Assembly: GCA_013399895.1 (NCBI GenBank)
Contig: VXBA01005913.1
Coordinates: forward strand, 639,864-703,863
Source: Serilophus lunatus
Lineage: Eukaryota; Chordata; Aves; Passeriformes; Eurylaimidae
DNA length: 64,000 bases
Reading direction: 5' to 3'
Below are positions 1 to 13,654 of the stretch, one piece after another. Within the stretch, counting starts at the first letter, position 1; each line of letters starts with the position of its first letter. A program made the translations under genes and the position numbers. The notes under the pieces are model-generated. The model was not told the DNA's origin, did no database searches, and saw only the letters and a program-made list of their open reading frames with translations.

Positions 1-2284
1 TCCAGAAGAGAATCAATCCAATAGCCATTGTCTTTTCTCCTCACTCAATAAACAAACTTCATTACTTCTAATTATTTCATTTTTTTTAGTAATCCATTTG
101 CATTTTTTAACCAAGGCAGAGGGCAGCAAGGAGGCGGAAACATGAGATCTTTTACACAAAAACAAGCAACTACTTGCCAGAGTGAACTTCCTTTATTGTA
201 ACAAGCAAGTGTTGTTTTTCATCACCTAAAACTATATTGTCTTTTAAAAGGAGAGAGAAAATAGATGTGACAAGACAGAAATAACTAACATTTGTCACTT
301 AACCGAAAAGAAATAAGCTACAGCCTTACCAGCAAGGAATTCTGACAAACAGCCGCACTCGTCTCGTCAGCTCCATGCACCTCAAAAAAGCAGAGAGGAA
401 ACTCTTACAAAAATCAGTTGCAATCCTGTAATTGCCCAAGAGGAAATTGATGTCTCTTCTACAAAACATGACTATACAAACCACAAGTTAGGTTTCAAAG
501 CAAGTGCTAAAAGCTATGCCTGCCAGAACTGTTAATGCTAGAACCAAGCCATGTGGAAATGGGGTAGGGGATGGCAATAAAATATTACAAATATTCTCAG
601 AGAACTAGTTTTTAGAATTTATTTGTTTCCCATTGAAAAAATCTGCTATAAAGTATTCCTGAGAAGAGGCTGACAATGCATTGTGGGACACCGAAGGAAG
701 CTTACTTTAGGTATCCTGTAACAAATGGCACTCTCCAAGCCTCTGTGCACCCTCTGTTGTTAACACATTCCTCAGAGTACCCCTCCAGTCTCCTGGGAGC
801 CCTCAGAGTTTGATCCTGGACCTCAAAGTGTGAAAGAACTACGGGTTGCCTGAACCCAGCCGCATCAAGGTCAGGGAACCTTTGGACAAAAAGGAAGGAT
901 GGAGCATGAAGTGCTGCCAGTTTGGTTTTTCTTGGCCACCTGCAAAGTATGTCCTAGGTAGCCCTATCCAAGCAGGATTGACAGCAAGATTTGCAGACAA
1001 ACTCATGGATCTAATGGTTTCAAATAAACCATTTTTATTTCCACATTTCCTTTTTGACTAACTGATGCAGTGGTAATTCAAAATTAATAACCCTATCAAA
1101 AATATGAGACAGATGCTTCTCAAAACTACATTTTGACTAGGCTTGGGGAACAAACAAAATTAAAAGTCAGGACCCTGTAGTTTTGGGAATATTTTTGGCT
1201 TGTATATTCAACAGCTTCAGTTACAGGTATGTGGACTTCAAGAATGAATAAACATCTAACTCTAGCGCACACATATAAATAACTTTTCATTACTATGTCT
1301 ACACAGCTCTTTACTTATTTCATATATCAGACTAGTCTATAAAGACAGAGCATGCACTCCAGTAAATTTCATCCTCCTTCAAAGTGATAGGCGTTGTTAA
1401 AAATAAGGCAGATCATTGCATGTTTTGAAGTGAGTTTTTCCTTTTTGACTCACTGGAATATTACAGACTAGTTACCTCAAAGCATAATGGAGGGATTCTC
1501 ATGTATTTCTTCAGATCTGTCTCCCCTGTCACAGCAAAATTCCAAGGTATGAAGTTGGGTAAAGGAGGTATCCAGAAATCTCAATGCTTTACTATTCGTG
1601 GCACTGAGAAAAAAAATAATGTGGGCCTTGATGGTACCACGAATGCCAGTTGTTATAATTATAGGGCTTTCTAGTAGTCTTGGCAGAAGTGTAGGGACAT
1701 AAAGAACAGATGACTCATGTCAGTCTCCAGGGAGTAACTTGAAAGCTTTGATCACATAAAGCAATATGCATTGTTTTAAGTACCTCGGCATGCCCAGAAG
1801 TGGATATTTTGCTACAAACACAAAATTTTTATGGGAGGAGGATGTGGAAGTAAAATGCATTCACAGTCCATTCACCATCCATCCACTTCAGAGCTTGTGC
1901 CAGCACAGGCAGGAGAGATCCTCCATATGCTCAAACACTTCCAACCAAGACAGACATCACCCTTGAACAGCAGAACCTAAGGAAAATCTCCATTACGGCT
2001 GCACAGTTTTGTATTTTTTTAACTTTTCCACTGTCAAATTGACTTTTAGCTACGGACCATGTAACCAAATGCATCATGTGTCACTTCTTGGTATTTGCAT
2101 TACATGCATATGGTACTTTGCACCACAGCTGGAAAGTACTCATATATCCTTCAGAATATACAAATAAACTTATTTTGTGTTGCTTTTCCCAATTTAATAA
2201 CCCATAGCTAAAATGATGTGTGTAAAGATTTCTTTCCAATGTATCATTTCAGGATGGACAGTAAGACAAAAGTGAGTATAAAAG
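1..2284. other. gene-free stretch, left end
   Basis: AT-rich sequence with only short random open frames. No splice-flanked coding stretch or known repeat was recognised. By mammalian synteny IPCEF1 might lie further left on the minus strand. Confidence 0.5.
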
Positions 2285-2725
2285 TGGTAAAGGGGCCAGA
2301 GTATAAGCCCTATGGGGAACAACTGAGTGAGCTGGATTTGTTTAGCCTGGAGAAGAGGAGGCTCAGGGGAGACCTTATTGCTCTGTACAACTGCTTTAAG
2401 GGAGGTTGTAGTCAGGCGGGGGTCGGTCTCTTCTCTCAGGCTCCCAGTGACAGGATGAGAGGACACAGTCTTGGGCTGTGTCAGGGGAGGTTCAAGTTGG
2501 ATATCAGGAGAAACTTTTTCACAGAGAGAGTGATTTCCCATTGGAATGGGCTTCCCGGGGAGGTGATGGAGTCACCGTCCCTGGATGTGCTTAAGGAAAT
2601 GTTGGATGGCATACCTAGTGATATGGGATGGTGTTGGGTAGGTTGATAAGTTAGGTAAGTTATAAGTTGGACTTGATGACTCTATGGCCTTTTCCAACCT
2701 TGTTAATTCTGTACGTAATTCTGTG
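2285..2725 (+). mobile_element. CR1 LINE 3' fragment, relatively well preserved
   Basis: The plus-strand frame at 2290-2640 encodes the C-terminal end of the CR1 reverse-transcriptase protein, with blocks such as ELDLFSLEKRRLRGDLIALYN, KGGCSQAGVGLFSQ and HWNGLPGEVMESPSLDV. It remains open to the normal 3' region. The 3' end at about 2703-2725 carries the diagnostic short repeat (AATTCTGTA, then AATTCTGTG). The copy is 5'-truncated, as is usual for CR1, and does not encode a functional element. Confidence 0.93.
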
Positions 2726-5281
2726 TGTATATGCACTTTAGCTGCTAAATTTCCATTAATAACACTTGAAGTGGAAGGTACTCAACTGATTTACTTAATA
2801 GCTCTGTCACTGCAAATAAACTTAAAAAGAGGTATTCAACACGTTCAAAGGCAACTTCTGCTTAATGTTCAGCTGTAGTCAAAAATAGAACAAAATATTC
2901 ACACAAATGAGGAAGAGAGTGATGAATAATATAATGGATTTAAGAATGCTTTTGTTTAAATCAGTAGCTGTTTTTTGTGTAATAATAGGTCACATAACCC
3001 TTGCCAACAAACAATAGAATCTTTGAGACTGAAGAGTAAAAATAATGGTCAAGAATTGCCAGAGGGAAAAAAGCTCTTGTAGGAAAATGGATTTTAATAC
3101 AAACATGGATTTTAGTCCAAACAATGCTTTGTAGTGTGGCATAACTGATAAGAGATTCAACATAAATATTTTAGATTATGATTTATATAGGAAAAACATA
3201 ACTCTTTCTCAGTCATGTGAGACAAAAAGGGAAAGAACAAACAATGAAAGGTGGTAAAATGAAGAGAAGGGAGTGGGTTCAAGCATAGTATTTGCAACTC
3301 ACAGCTTCAGCAAACTGAGCATGCAAGTCAGTGCAGAATTGAAAATATTACTCTGTCAAACAGGGCAAATAGAGATTTACTATGTGCAGAAAGCAGTAGA
3401 TGAGATACTTTCTGGGAACATTATGTTGCAATATTCATGGTAAATTTCACAGCATAAGGAATTATTCACTTAGTTTTATTAGCTTCCTATGGCCACAGCA
3501 TTGATCAAGAGTAAGAGACCTTCACTAACTTTTGAGCTAGATGCTGCACAGCCCAGGAATGAAAATTGCAGTAGAATAAATGATGCAGAGAATTAAAACA
3601 ATTATTTATATTATTGTGCAAATACAGGCTGTAGAAATCACTAGGTTTCCAGCCAGAGAGGTATGGGAGGCTGCAGCAGAAGAGAGATTTCCAAAGGGAC
3701 TTCCTGCCAACCTGGCTATAAGGACACAAGAAAACTTGCAGGGGAAGGCGGGAGGGGGATGAGCCACAAACATTTAGGAATTTCCAATTCCCATTTATCT
3801 GGCAAGCCCCTTGTGAGGAAGTAAAGGATTTTTGGAAGCAGAATAACCAGAATCATATGTACCTGGGACACAAGGGCAGCTCTTAGAGATAAATGAGACT
3901 TGGTGAAAGCAGGCAAGTTAAACTACTTTTCCATTATGCTACTACAGCAGTTTCAAACGCACTGAAGCTGGAAATTGCATAGCAAAAAAACATAGCTGTC
4001 TGGTTTAAAATTCAAGACATAGTATCTGAATTTTCTGTTTCAGCTGAACAGCAGTTGTCATAGGAAAATAAAAAAATTTTAAAAATCACCCTGTTCACTG
4101 TTTATTTGCAATAAAATCCCATTAGACACGGTCTTTTTTATTCAACAATGCTCTGTGTTTGTTTTTTACCAGACATGAAAGTAAGGTATCATCTGAACTT
4201 TGCCTACTCAGCCAACTAAATAACTGATGAATGTACCAAAACATATGGGAAAGCCACTGAAAGCAGATAACACGACTTACTAACACACCCCTATTGGTTG
4301 AGTGACTGCTGCCACAGGCTGCAGAGACCACAAGTAGGATGAGATGAATCTCTATCAACCAGTATGATTCATATTTGCCAAACCTATCTGTTACATGTAA
4401 ACCAGTTGTTGCTGGCACTTAACATTTAGGATGGAAAGCCACTGAGTTCCACTACCATAATGTTTTCCCTCTAAGCAGTCAAGATGTTCCAGCTTCCTCT
4501 TGGAGATTTCTTTTCTATTTTATCTTGTTTCGTTTAATGAAGTGAATTTCAGACTGAGTACATTAACCAGTGCTTGAACTCTCTGAGAGAACAGTGGGGT
4601 TTTATAACATCAGTTTTGTATTTCTCTCTCCCTCAGATAAAGTCAACCTTGTAGGAGCATTATAGGCAATCAGCTGTGTATTTGCCTCTACCATTTGCCT
4701 AAAGGGTAGCGTGAGACTGAGAATAAAATGCTGATGGACAACATGAAACTGGCAGTCTTTGAGCAGGGAATGAGTACTCAGATGCTCCAGCTCTAACTCT
4801 GGCACTGACTTACCACCTGACTTTGAACCTATCTGTTCCACAGCTTTACCTCCACGCTTTTTAAAGGAGGTACACAGTAATTACCTGCACTGGAGGAATT
4901 TTATGAAAATTTAGTAATTAATTTCTCTAAGGGGTTCAGTTTCCCAGGTCAACTGCTTCAGTTGCTTCAGGAGGGAAGCATATGAGCTACCTGTACAAGG
5001 ACAGCATTATTAGAAAAGAAAAACACCTTTAACATGGATAGAAAATTGCTCAACATCTTGAAAACTAACAGTTTCCAAAGTTGAGTGTTAGACACTAGTT
5101 TTATTGCAGCACTATATTACTCAAGGACTTTAATATCTGTACACAATCCCAAATCCCATTCTTTGCTTCAAAGCCATTTCTTGCGCAACCTTATGCCATT
5201 GCTCTTCTTTCATCTTTGCTAAAAAGCCTTCAGCAATTCCAGTCACATTAACACTACTTCTGCTTGTTATAGCTGTAAATG
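2726..5281. other. gene-free stretch
   Basis: AT-rich intergenic DNA between the preserved CR1 end and the probable LTR. Open frames on both strands are short, overlap each other and resemble nothing known. Confidence 0.5.
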
Positions 5282-5812
5282 TTTAGAATGCCTGCCAGAG
5301 TGAGTTAGGGACAGAGGAATTATTTTGGGGTCTTAAGAAATGCCTTAGGGAACTAGGGGTAGAGTGGGGGCCCTGCAGGCAGGACCAGAGCTAACATGAG
5401 TGGAATCCCTGTAGTAGTTAGGCGTGGACATCAGATAAGGGGTCATGGAGAGCGAGAACTAGACACCACAAGGGCATAGAGATAGCAATTAGAACAACAT
5501 CCCATGTGGAAAACATGTTTTTTGCAGTTCTGCAGATGTGCAACTGCTTGGTGGGCGGAATATCTGTGTCCCTGTGGTGGGACGAAGAATGGGGAGGGAC
5601 CTCGAATCCGGGAGCTAATCACACAACGTTGGATGCCCACCGCTGGGAAGGGGGTATATAATCTCGCTTTCCGCGTGACTCGGGGAGAGGGTTTTTTAAA
5701 TGTATCAGCAAACCAGCTCCCTGCACAGAAGAAACATACCTTTTCATAACAAAGCCTAAGTTGTGAGATTGGTTCCGCCAGGAACCAAGACAGCCTGCAA
5801 CAGCTTCTCATG
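5282..5812 (+). mobile_element. probable solo LTR of an endogenous retrovirus (boundaries uncertain)
   Basis: A GC-richer block with promoter-like organisation: a TATA-type sequence (gggtatataatc, about 5651-5662), a G/C-rich stretch just downstream, and a degraded polyadenylation-like segment (cataacaaagcc) near 5745-5756 followed by a GT-rich stretch. No gag, pol or env sequence is attached, so it looks like a solo LTR. The 7-mer GTAAATG lies on both sides (5275-5281 and 5813-5819) and may mark a target duplication, but the expected TG...CA ends do not line up with it. An alternative start is the TGTAGTAG at about 5410. The family was not identified. Confidence 0.5.
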
Positions 5813-5924
5813 GTAAATGCTGACACGGACAATTTTAACCCAGTGACAGAAACTGTGTGTTCCAGACATACTAGGAGTGTGGTGGGCTTGCAAGATAGCC
5901 ATCAGACTATAGAAATGGAAGCAC

Positions 5925-6440
5925 TGCCAGGAGGTTGAGGGACATGACTATATCCCGCTGCTTGGTTTGAACCACCTTATGCTGTTTCCAGTTTGAGCCA
6001 CATAACCCTGATACAGGAAAGAGGTGACAAACTGAAACAAGTTCAGCAAGGAACACCAAGACAGTTGGAGCTGGTTGGTTCTGTGAGGAGGAGCTGAGAG
6101 ACTGGGACATTTCCAGCTTGGAGCACAGACAGCTTCAGGGGCCTTCTAACAGCAGCCCTCCACCACCTGTGAGAGGGTCAGTAAAACAGAGATGGGCTCT
6201 TCCCAGTGGTACACAGCAAACGGATGAGACACAGCAGGCAAAAGTTGAAACAAGACAGCTTTAGACTGAGTATAAACAAAACCTCCTTCCCTATGAGGAC
6301 AATGGGACTGGTCACCCAGAGAAATTGTACAGTCTCCGTCCTTGGAAGTTTTCAAGACGCAATGGGATAAAATCCTGAGTGAGCTGATCTGAGCTCATAG
6401 CTGAGCCCACTGTAAGCATCTCCTAATTTACAAGATCTGC
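5925..6440 (+). mobile_element. old CR1-type LINE fragment
   Basis: Degraded plus-strand CR1 3' region. Blocks match the usual order: a gacaaactgaaacaagttcagcaagg motif, then gaggagctgagagactggga, ttccagcttggag, and a late stretch resembling the ctccgtccttggaagttttcaagac block that precedes the CR1 3' end. No reading frame survives. It adjoins the probable LTR on its right side. Confidence 0.6.
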
Positions 6441-8604
6441 CTAGGTGGTGAGCCTGGCCCTGTTTTCCAGGTTCTGTTACATCCAAACCTACATCTGACC
6501 AGCAAATCATCTACAAACTTGTAGTACAAATATTTTAAAATCTTCCAAAAAGTAGATGGGTGCATGTATTTTCAAAAAACAGGATATGTATGAACACAAA
6601 AGTTTAGAATAATCTGTGCACTTGTGCACTCGTCAAATTCTATGGTCAAATCCAACCATAAAATATCCTGTTAGAAATATGATAATGAAATAAGACTGTG
6701 CAATTTCAAAAAGCATGTTTTCTTTTCTTACCATGCTAAAAAACATCTTTCTCCTTCATTCATGTATTTCAGCTATTCTCCCGAGTTGTCCAAACTGAAA
6801 GACTTTAAAGTGTATTCTTCCACACACAGAAAAACAGATAAGGCCTTTATCCAACTATTTGGTGTTCAAAAATTATTTGAGTAAAGAGGGGAGTTGCAGG
6901 ATGTAACACTTTTTTTGAGAAGAAAAATTTAAGCAGGAAAATAAACCAATAATATGCACATTTCTCACATTCTCGCTCAACAACCCATTTCTATTCCAAA
7001 TGCAGGGTCATTTAGCAAAAGAAAAAATTAGAAAGAAAAAATAGTTATATTTCTTAAGAATGAAAATATCTTAAAGTGGTTGGAAGTCATCTTAAAAAAA
7101 CACCCAAATCATTATATTCACATATCTCAAATTTATTTTTTCAAATATTTCTAGGGTTTTGCTCTAAGATTCCTGAGGCTAGCCCCCCCATTTGCTTGTA
7201 AGAGGGATGTCTCATTCCAGCTATAAATACATAATGTATCTATTGACTTATTTTATCAAATTCAGCAATTCATCAATAAACTCCAATTCATGCATTGAAT
7301 TCAATTATATTGCATTGCATCCAATTATACTTTAGGGTCACACAAGTACCATTTAAATTCCAAGACTGCAATGATATAGCCATAGGAAACTCAAAGCCTT
7401 CAAAAATCTGTAACTTGTAAAAGGTCAATTTTTGAACCATTGGAAAGAAAAGCCTGACATACTGTGTTGCAGTCGTTTGGGTTTTTTTGCTGTTCACACA
7501 TTTATTTATCAGAGAATGGCTTTTTAAATTATACTATCATTAGGTATATGCACATCATCTGTATTCATCTGGATTAAATGAATTTGCCCAAATAAATTCT
7601 CTCCCAGTTTATTTCCTTTGCAGGTACCCTCGGGCTGAGGCAATATAATCGCTGAGCTCTCACACCTCCAAGGGTCAAAGGAGGTCACCCAGTAATGTCA
7701 ACACATTCACCAGGAAGAGCACCAACCTCAGCCGCACGTTTGCCATTTCTCATCAGCATTTTCTGCTGAGGTTGTAAAGCATCCACAATTGTTATTTCCT
7801 CTTTCTCTCTCTTGCTTTCCCATAGCATTCATCCTAGGCACAGCAAAAATCCTACCTGGGCGAAAAGGGTGAGGGTTGGTCTCCAGTCATCCTTTCTGCC
7901 ATGATTTTTACCCTTATTCCAGTCCTCCAGCTTATTTGCATTTTTTATCCTTAGCAATCCATCATAATAAGGTGAGAGAAGGGAATAAAAGCATTTTGCA
8001 ATATATCTTAGTAAACTTTGAGTCACTGTAGTGCAGTGGTTAAAATCTCTCTATTTTGAATAGGCTCTTATGTTAACACCTAAGCACTGAGCTTCCAAAA
8101 ATGTATTTGCTGTTTCTTTTTTATCAAGTCTTTTTTTATTTTTTCCTAGGTTCATGTGTGCCTGAACAGGGAACTTTGGTAAAAACTTAAGCTTGGAAAT
8201 CTAATCATAAAGAAGACAGCTCGATGTTAAACCTATTGTATACATGTGAAAATGTTAGCACTAGATTGCACCCTGACTGAACAAAACCATGCAAAACCTT
8301 AAGAACTTATGAGACACATCTATCAATTCTTTTGCTTTACTAATGAGAGCAATTCCGTGCAAGAGGTGATGAAACTTCCCATGCAGGCACACTGAGGATA
8401 TCCCTAAGGATATCTATCCTTTGTAGTAAGAAGTGATTGCTTAATCAGTTCCCAGAGAGCCTTCCAAATAATGGTTAGCTAAAAAGACAATATTATCTAT
8501 GGTATTTTCAACTCTAATTTTCAAACTCATCACCACAAGCAGAAATTTATTCTCCTTTTATACCAAAACTGACCAGTCTTTGGGTAAACACCTCTGTAAG
8601 CACC
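6441..8604. other. gene-free stretch
   Basis: AT-rich intergenic DNA. A frame on the reverse strand near 6690-6740 briefly reads KKRKHAF before a stop, which is coincidental. Nothing else was recognised. Confidence 0.5.
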
Positions 8605-10525
8605 TCAGTTGAATAGGGAGATCTCACAGGAGCTCGGGGGCAAAAGAGAGTTTATGATCTTTGGAAGAAGAGACAGGCAAGTCAAAGAGTAAAAGGAAGT
8701 CTTTAGGTCGTGCAGAGAAAAAATTAGAAAGGCAAAAGCTCAGCTAGAACTCAATCTGGGAACTGCTGTGAAAGAAAATAAAGTGGGTTTTTATAAATAT
8801 ATTAAGGGGGATCAAAGAAAATATCCATCCTATATTAGACACAGGGAGGAACATTGTCACCAAGGATGATGGAAGGTCTGAGATACTTAATGTTGTCTTT
8901 GCCTCAGCCTTTAACAGAGAGACCAGTTATCCTCAGTGCAACTAGCCCCTTGAGCTGGTAGACAGGGATGGGGAGCAGAAAAAAAGCCCTGCAATCCAGG
9001 AGGAAGTAGTTAGCAACCTATTGAGCCACTTAGACACAAGTCCATGAGCCCAGAAGGGCGTTCGCCCAAGGGTACTATGGGAGCTGACAGAAGGACTCAT
9101 CAAGCCACTCTCCATCATTTATCACCAGTTCTGATTAGCCAGAGAGGTCCAAGATGACTGGAAGTTAGGAAATGTGATGCCCATCTACAAGAATGGTCAG
9201 AAGGAAGATTCAAGGAACCACAGACTCCTCAGCCTGACCATGGTGCCAGGGCAGGTCATGGAGCAGATAATCTTGAATACGAAAATGGGGCATTAAACAG
9301 GACAACCAGGGAATCATGCCTAGCCAGCACAGTGAAAGGCAGGTCCTGCTTGACCAATCTTATCTGCTTTTATAACCAGGTGACCCAACTAGTCGAAGGG
9401 AGAAACATTCTATGTATAGCCTGCCTGGATTTCAGTGAAGCCTTTGATACTGTCTCGCATGGTATTCTCCTGGAGAAACTGGCAGCCCATAGCTTGGACA
9501 GGTACACTCTTCACTGGGTGAAAAACTGACTAGATGGCTGGGCCCAGAGAGTGGTGGTGAATGGAGTTAAATCCAGATGGAGCTGGTCACAAGCTGGGTT
9601 CTTCAAGGCCCAGTCTTGTCTAAAATCCTTATTGATCATCTAGATGAGATCGAATGTGGCCTCAGTGAGTTCACAAGCAACACTACGTTTGGTGGGAGTG
9701 CTGACCTGCTGGAGGATAAGAAGGCTCTGCAGAGAGATCTGGATGGGCTGGGTCAGTGAGCCAAGGCCAATGGTATGATTTTCAATAAGGTGAAGCGCTG
9801 AGTCCTGCTCTTAGGTCACAACTGCATGCAACACAATAGGCTTGGGGAAGAGCGGCAGCCCACTGGAAAAGAACCTGGAGGTGCTGGTTAACTGGCTGAA
9901 CATGAGCCAGCAGTATGCCCAGGTGGCCAAGAAGGCCAATGACATCCTGGCTTACATCAAAACACTGTGGCCAGCAAGAATAGGGAAGTGATTGTCCCTC
10001 TGTACTCTGCCCTGGTGAGGGCACACCTCAAGTACTGTGCTCAGTTTTGGGCTCCTCACTTCAAGAAATTCATTGAGGTGCGGGAGCGTGTCCAGAGAAG
10101 GGCAGTGGAACTGGTCAAATGTCTGGAGCATAACTCTTTGGAGGAGCAGCTGAGGGAGCTGGGCTTGTTCAGCTTGGAGAAAAGAGACTCAGGGGTGATC
10201 TTACAGCTCCCCACAACTATCTGAATGGAGGTTGCAGCAAAGTGGGGTTGGGCCTCCTCCCCCAGGGAACTAGCAACAGGACAAGAGGAAATGGCCTCAA
10301 GCTGTGCCAGGGTGGGTCAGGTTGGACATCAGGAAGAATTCATTCACTAAAAGGGTGGTTAAGCACTGGAAAAGACTGCCCAAAGAGACTGTGGAGTTAC
10401 CATCCCTGGAGATGTTCAAGAAATGATTGAAACTTAGTGCTTTGGTCTAGTTCACAAGGGCATTTTTGGTCAAAGGTTGGATTCAATGATCTTGGAGTTC
10501 TTTTTCAACCTAAGTGATTTTATAA
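8605..10525 (+). mobile_element. CR1 LINE, about 1.9 kb, includes reverse transcriptase remnants
   Basis: The longest CR1 copy here. It begins in the region before the RT domain (REKIRKAKAQLELNLGTAVKEN-like codons near 8715-8780). It then carries the RT core (KGRSCLTNLICFYNQVTQLV at about 9338-9400, LDFSEAFDTVSHGILLEKLAAH at about 9425-9490) and the RT C-terminus (SALVRAHLKYCAQFWAPH at about 10006-10060, LGLFSLEKRDSG near 10160-10195). The RT reading frame is broken several times by stops and frameshifts, and the usual FADD-type catalytic box is altered. It has no 5' endonuclease part. The 3' end is a decayed form of the usual ATTCTATG repeat (gattttataatttt, about 10513-10526). Confidence 0.92.
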
Positions 10526-13500
10526 TTTTTTCCTATGAAAGTACCAAGGTTTAAGTCATTGAAAACAAAGCAGATGAAAAACCCTTCCACTGTTCTTCGC
10601 TCTTGTGGCCAGCATGACTCAGTGACATTACCACACACATACTTTAACACTTCAAGCAGGGCTCAGTGCTCCCCAACTCCACTGCTACTCCTACACATTT
10701 GTTCCATTACCATAAACACTTGCTGAAACCCAAACAACTTGTTATGTAAGGCTTTGGACTTAGCAGCACTGCAACAATCTCTTCACACTCATGTGTTATG
10801 AGTTCTAACAGTTCCCATTATAGAAGAATTCCTTGTCTGTTCAAAAAAAAAAAAAAAAAAGAGATGAAGGGGAATAAAGGTGATGGTTACAGTAAGAGTG
10901 AAAAAGGGGAAGTGGGAAGGCAAGAGAGAAGATGTGATTAGACAAGCCAGTGGTACAGATTCCTGTTTTACTACATGCTTTCTCAAAGAGCCTGCACCAG
11001 TTCTGTGCTGAAAAGTTCAAAGGACCTCTGAAACATAGAGCACTGTATCTCTCAAGGCACTCTCTACAGTCTCTGCTTACCAGGACACACATCCACCTCA
11101 TCTTCCAATTCCAGCTCTCTAAGGATCTCCACATGTTTTCTCCAGCGTCATCACTTAAAAGAAGTTCCCTTCCTGTGCTACAGCCTGCTACACCATCTGT
11201 AACCACAGCTATAACATCCCTGGTGCTTCTCACAGTCAGAAACTACCAAGGTACCCTAAAGGTATTCTCACTTGTCTTAGACCTTGAAACAGTCCCCTCC
11301 ACCTGCCCTGCGCCACCTCCCTGATACCACTGAGCTTTGCCCCAGTTACTCAGGTCAGTGTTTCTCCTAAGGCTAACGTAGACACAGTATGAGCAAGCCA
11401 CTTCCCACAGCTGCAAACTGCAGCAAGACTGTTTAAGAGAGGTTACAGATGATGCACAATATTGAGAGGCCCTGAACAAGCCTTCACAGAACAAGCAAGA
11501 CCTCCAGAATTAAAGCAAGATCGCTTGAACATGGCAAGACAACGCAACATTGTTAGAGAATAACATGTATGCCAATTTCATCCCCAACACTTTCTAAAGA
11601 TTTTGACCCAAGGCTGCTACATAAAAAGAAATATGGATAATCTAGATGTCCCAAGGGGATGCAGAGATGAGGCAACTGTATATTCAATTACAAGCTGAAG
11701 AAAAATTGATTTTTTTCTTAATTACTTTTCAGATTTTGAGAGGAAACAAAAGTGGCGCTTTTATTCAGTCCTCCAAATGGTGTCAGAGTAATGGTAAAGT
11801 GGCCAACAGCAAATACTGAAACAGAGCACAGGAAAAGAGAACGTGAAGTGAGGCCTCCATGAAGAATTCATTCCACAGTCTGGACACATCCTGAAGGAAA
11901 AGCTGCAGATCTTCATTGTCAGCAATATTTCTCAAAAGCCTATCCTTCCATAAGCCTCTCTCTTCGTTCCTTGATCCCATTTATACATTCAGCAAAATGA
12001 AATCCTCACGAACTAACAGAATTTAATTGGGCAGTATGCGAAAAATTACTTCCTTTAAATTTACTGACGTCTTTGTTGGAGTTTTTGTTTGGTTGAGTGG
12101 TTTTGGGTTTTAGTTGTGGCTTTCTGGTTGATTATTTCGGTTTGTTTAAATAAAAGGTGCATACTAGTTTTCCTATGGAAAAAATGGGTATTTAATGCCA
12201 TCTTGTAACCATCTCCATGCCAGTCATAACTTTCACATTGTCTCTCAATCCTCTTTTTGAAGCTGAGGAGACCCAATGCACTGAAACTCTAGTTCCCCTT
12301 TTCCATATCTTGTTTCTGATGTTCACTTCCCATCATTCAATTAGCTGTTAACTCACAAAAGACCTGTAGCTGCCCAGCTGTCACAAGACTTTGGAAGCAG
12401 CCCAGCCAAAAGGTCTCTGGAAATCCAAGTCCACTGCACTGATACAGACACAGGCAAGCAGTGCACTAAGCTAACCACAATGAATTTACAGAGCAAAATG
12501 TGCAGCGCCAAGGATCTGACACGCACGCAAGCATTGTAAATGAGTATCGGTAATCCAGTCTCACAGAACAATTAGCAGTGCACTTCTGGAGCACATCTGA
12601 TCAATTTTATTCAAAGGATACTAATTTTGTGTAATGCAATATTTATCAGTCTGCCATGTGAACTACAGCAAGGTAAGTAAGGATAATGTGATTTCCTTCA
12701 GAAATTCACTCCTTATCTGAACTAACACACCTATGGTACAACATCCCTTGTCAACTAGATGCATCCCTGAACTGGATGTTCAGGTTGGCTCATAAATCCA
12801 AAGAATTTTGGGTTTCTGAAGAACATCATCTTCACCGCTCAAAAACCAAAGTCAGTATTGCTCTCCCTTGATATCTATGAATTTTTCTGGTTACTAATTT
12901 GCCTCTTCCTATTAATTTAATACCCTGTAACTAATTCAGCTAATAAATGACATGCCATAGTATCTATTTTAGCATTTCCTTTTCCCAGTTGCTTTAGAAT
13001 TCTCCATGAACACTGCCAGGTGCTGATAATCTACAAGCTTTTTCTACTGATTTGTTTTAAAATACGATCTTGTAGTAGTACACTTTTAGACAATCCTTCA
13101 GATTTCCCCCACAAAAAAGGAAAAAGGCTCTCTTCTAGAAACATGTGCTACAAGGGCTCATTTAATACTGTTTCTTACAGTCTTGTCGTCTGTTCCTATT
13201 TCTTTTATAACTCAAACAGTTTCAAAATCTTTCTCTGGTTTCTAATGATCGGAAAAGTTTTTGGTGTGATTCCCTCCCTAGTCCAGTTTTTATGCCTTTA
13301 GCAATCCAACCAAATAGACTAATTATTTATCAGAACTTATCTTTTCCATTTTATTCTACTTGATATGACCCAATATTTTGACAAGCATCTTATTCCTAGT
13401 AGACTGTTGTAATTTGCTGCTTAAATATACCGTCTCTTTCCTTTTATTAGTAGTACCTTTTAAATCTTTCTTGACAGGTGATACATATTTACTCTTAGTT

Positions 13501-13654
13501 TTTATTAATGGCACAATCATACACACTTGGTGCCATTTCAAACTTTCATCTGCTCCTCTTATTCTTCTCTCAACACACATTCTCACAACATTTAGGTCCA
13601 CTTTGTGAAGTTTCTATACTTTATTTTTTTAGCTACCAGACTGATGTTGAATTT
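10526..13654. other. gene-free stretch with poly(A)
   Basis: Contains the 18-base A run and a G/T-rich stretch on the plus strand near 12060-12160. Short overlapping frames of 60-130 codons show no recognisable domain. Confidence 0.5.
10843..10860. repeat. poly(A) tract of 18
   Basis: An uninterrupted run of A followed by purine-rich sequence. It does not follow a recognisable retroposed gene. Confidence 0.9.

Noticed and set aside
2194..2541. 115-codon reverse-strand frame
   Set aside because: It is the antisense shadow of the CR1 RT fragment on the plus strand.
6690..6740. Reverse-strand KKRKHAF reading that recalls the KKKHAF motif in the PH domain of IPCEF1
   Set aside because: A stop follows directly, the bases before it do not continue the motif, and no neighbouring PH-domain exon was seen.
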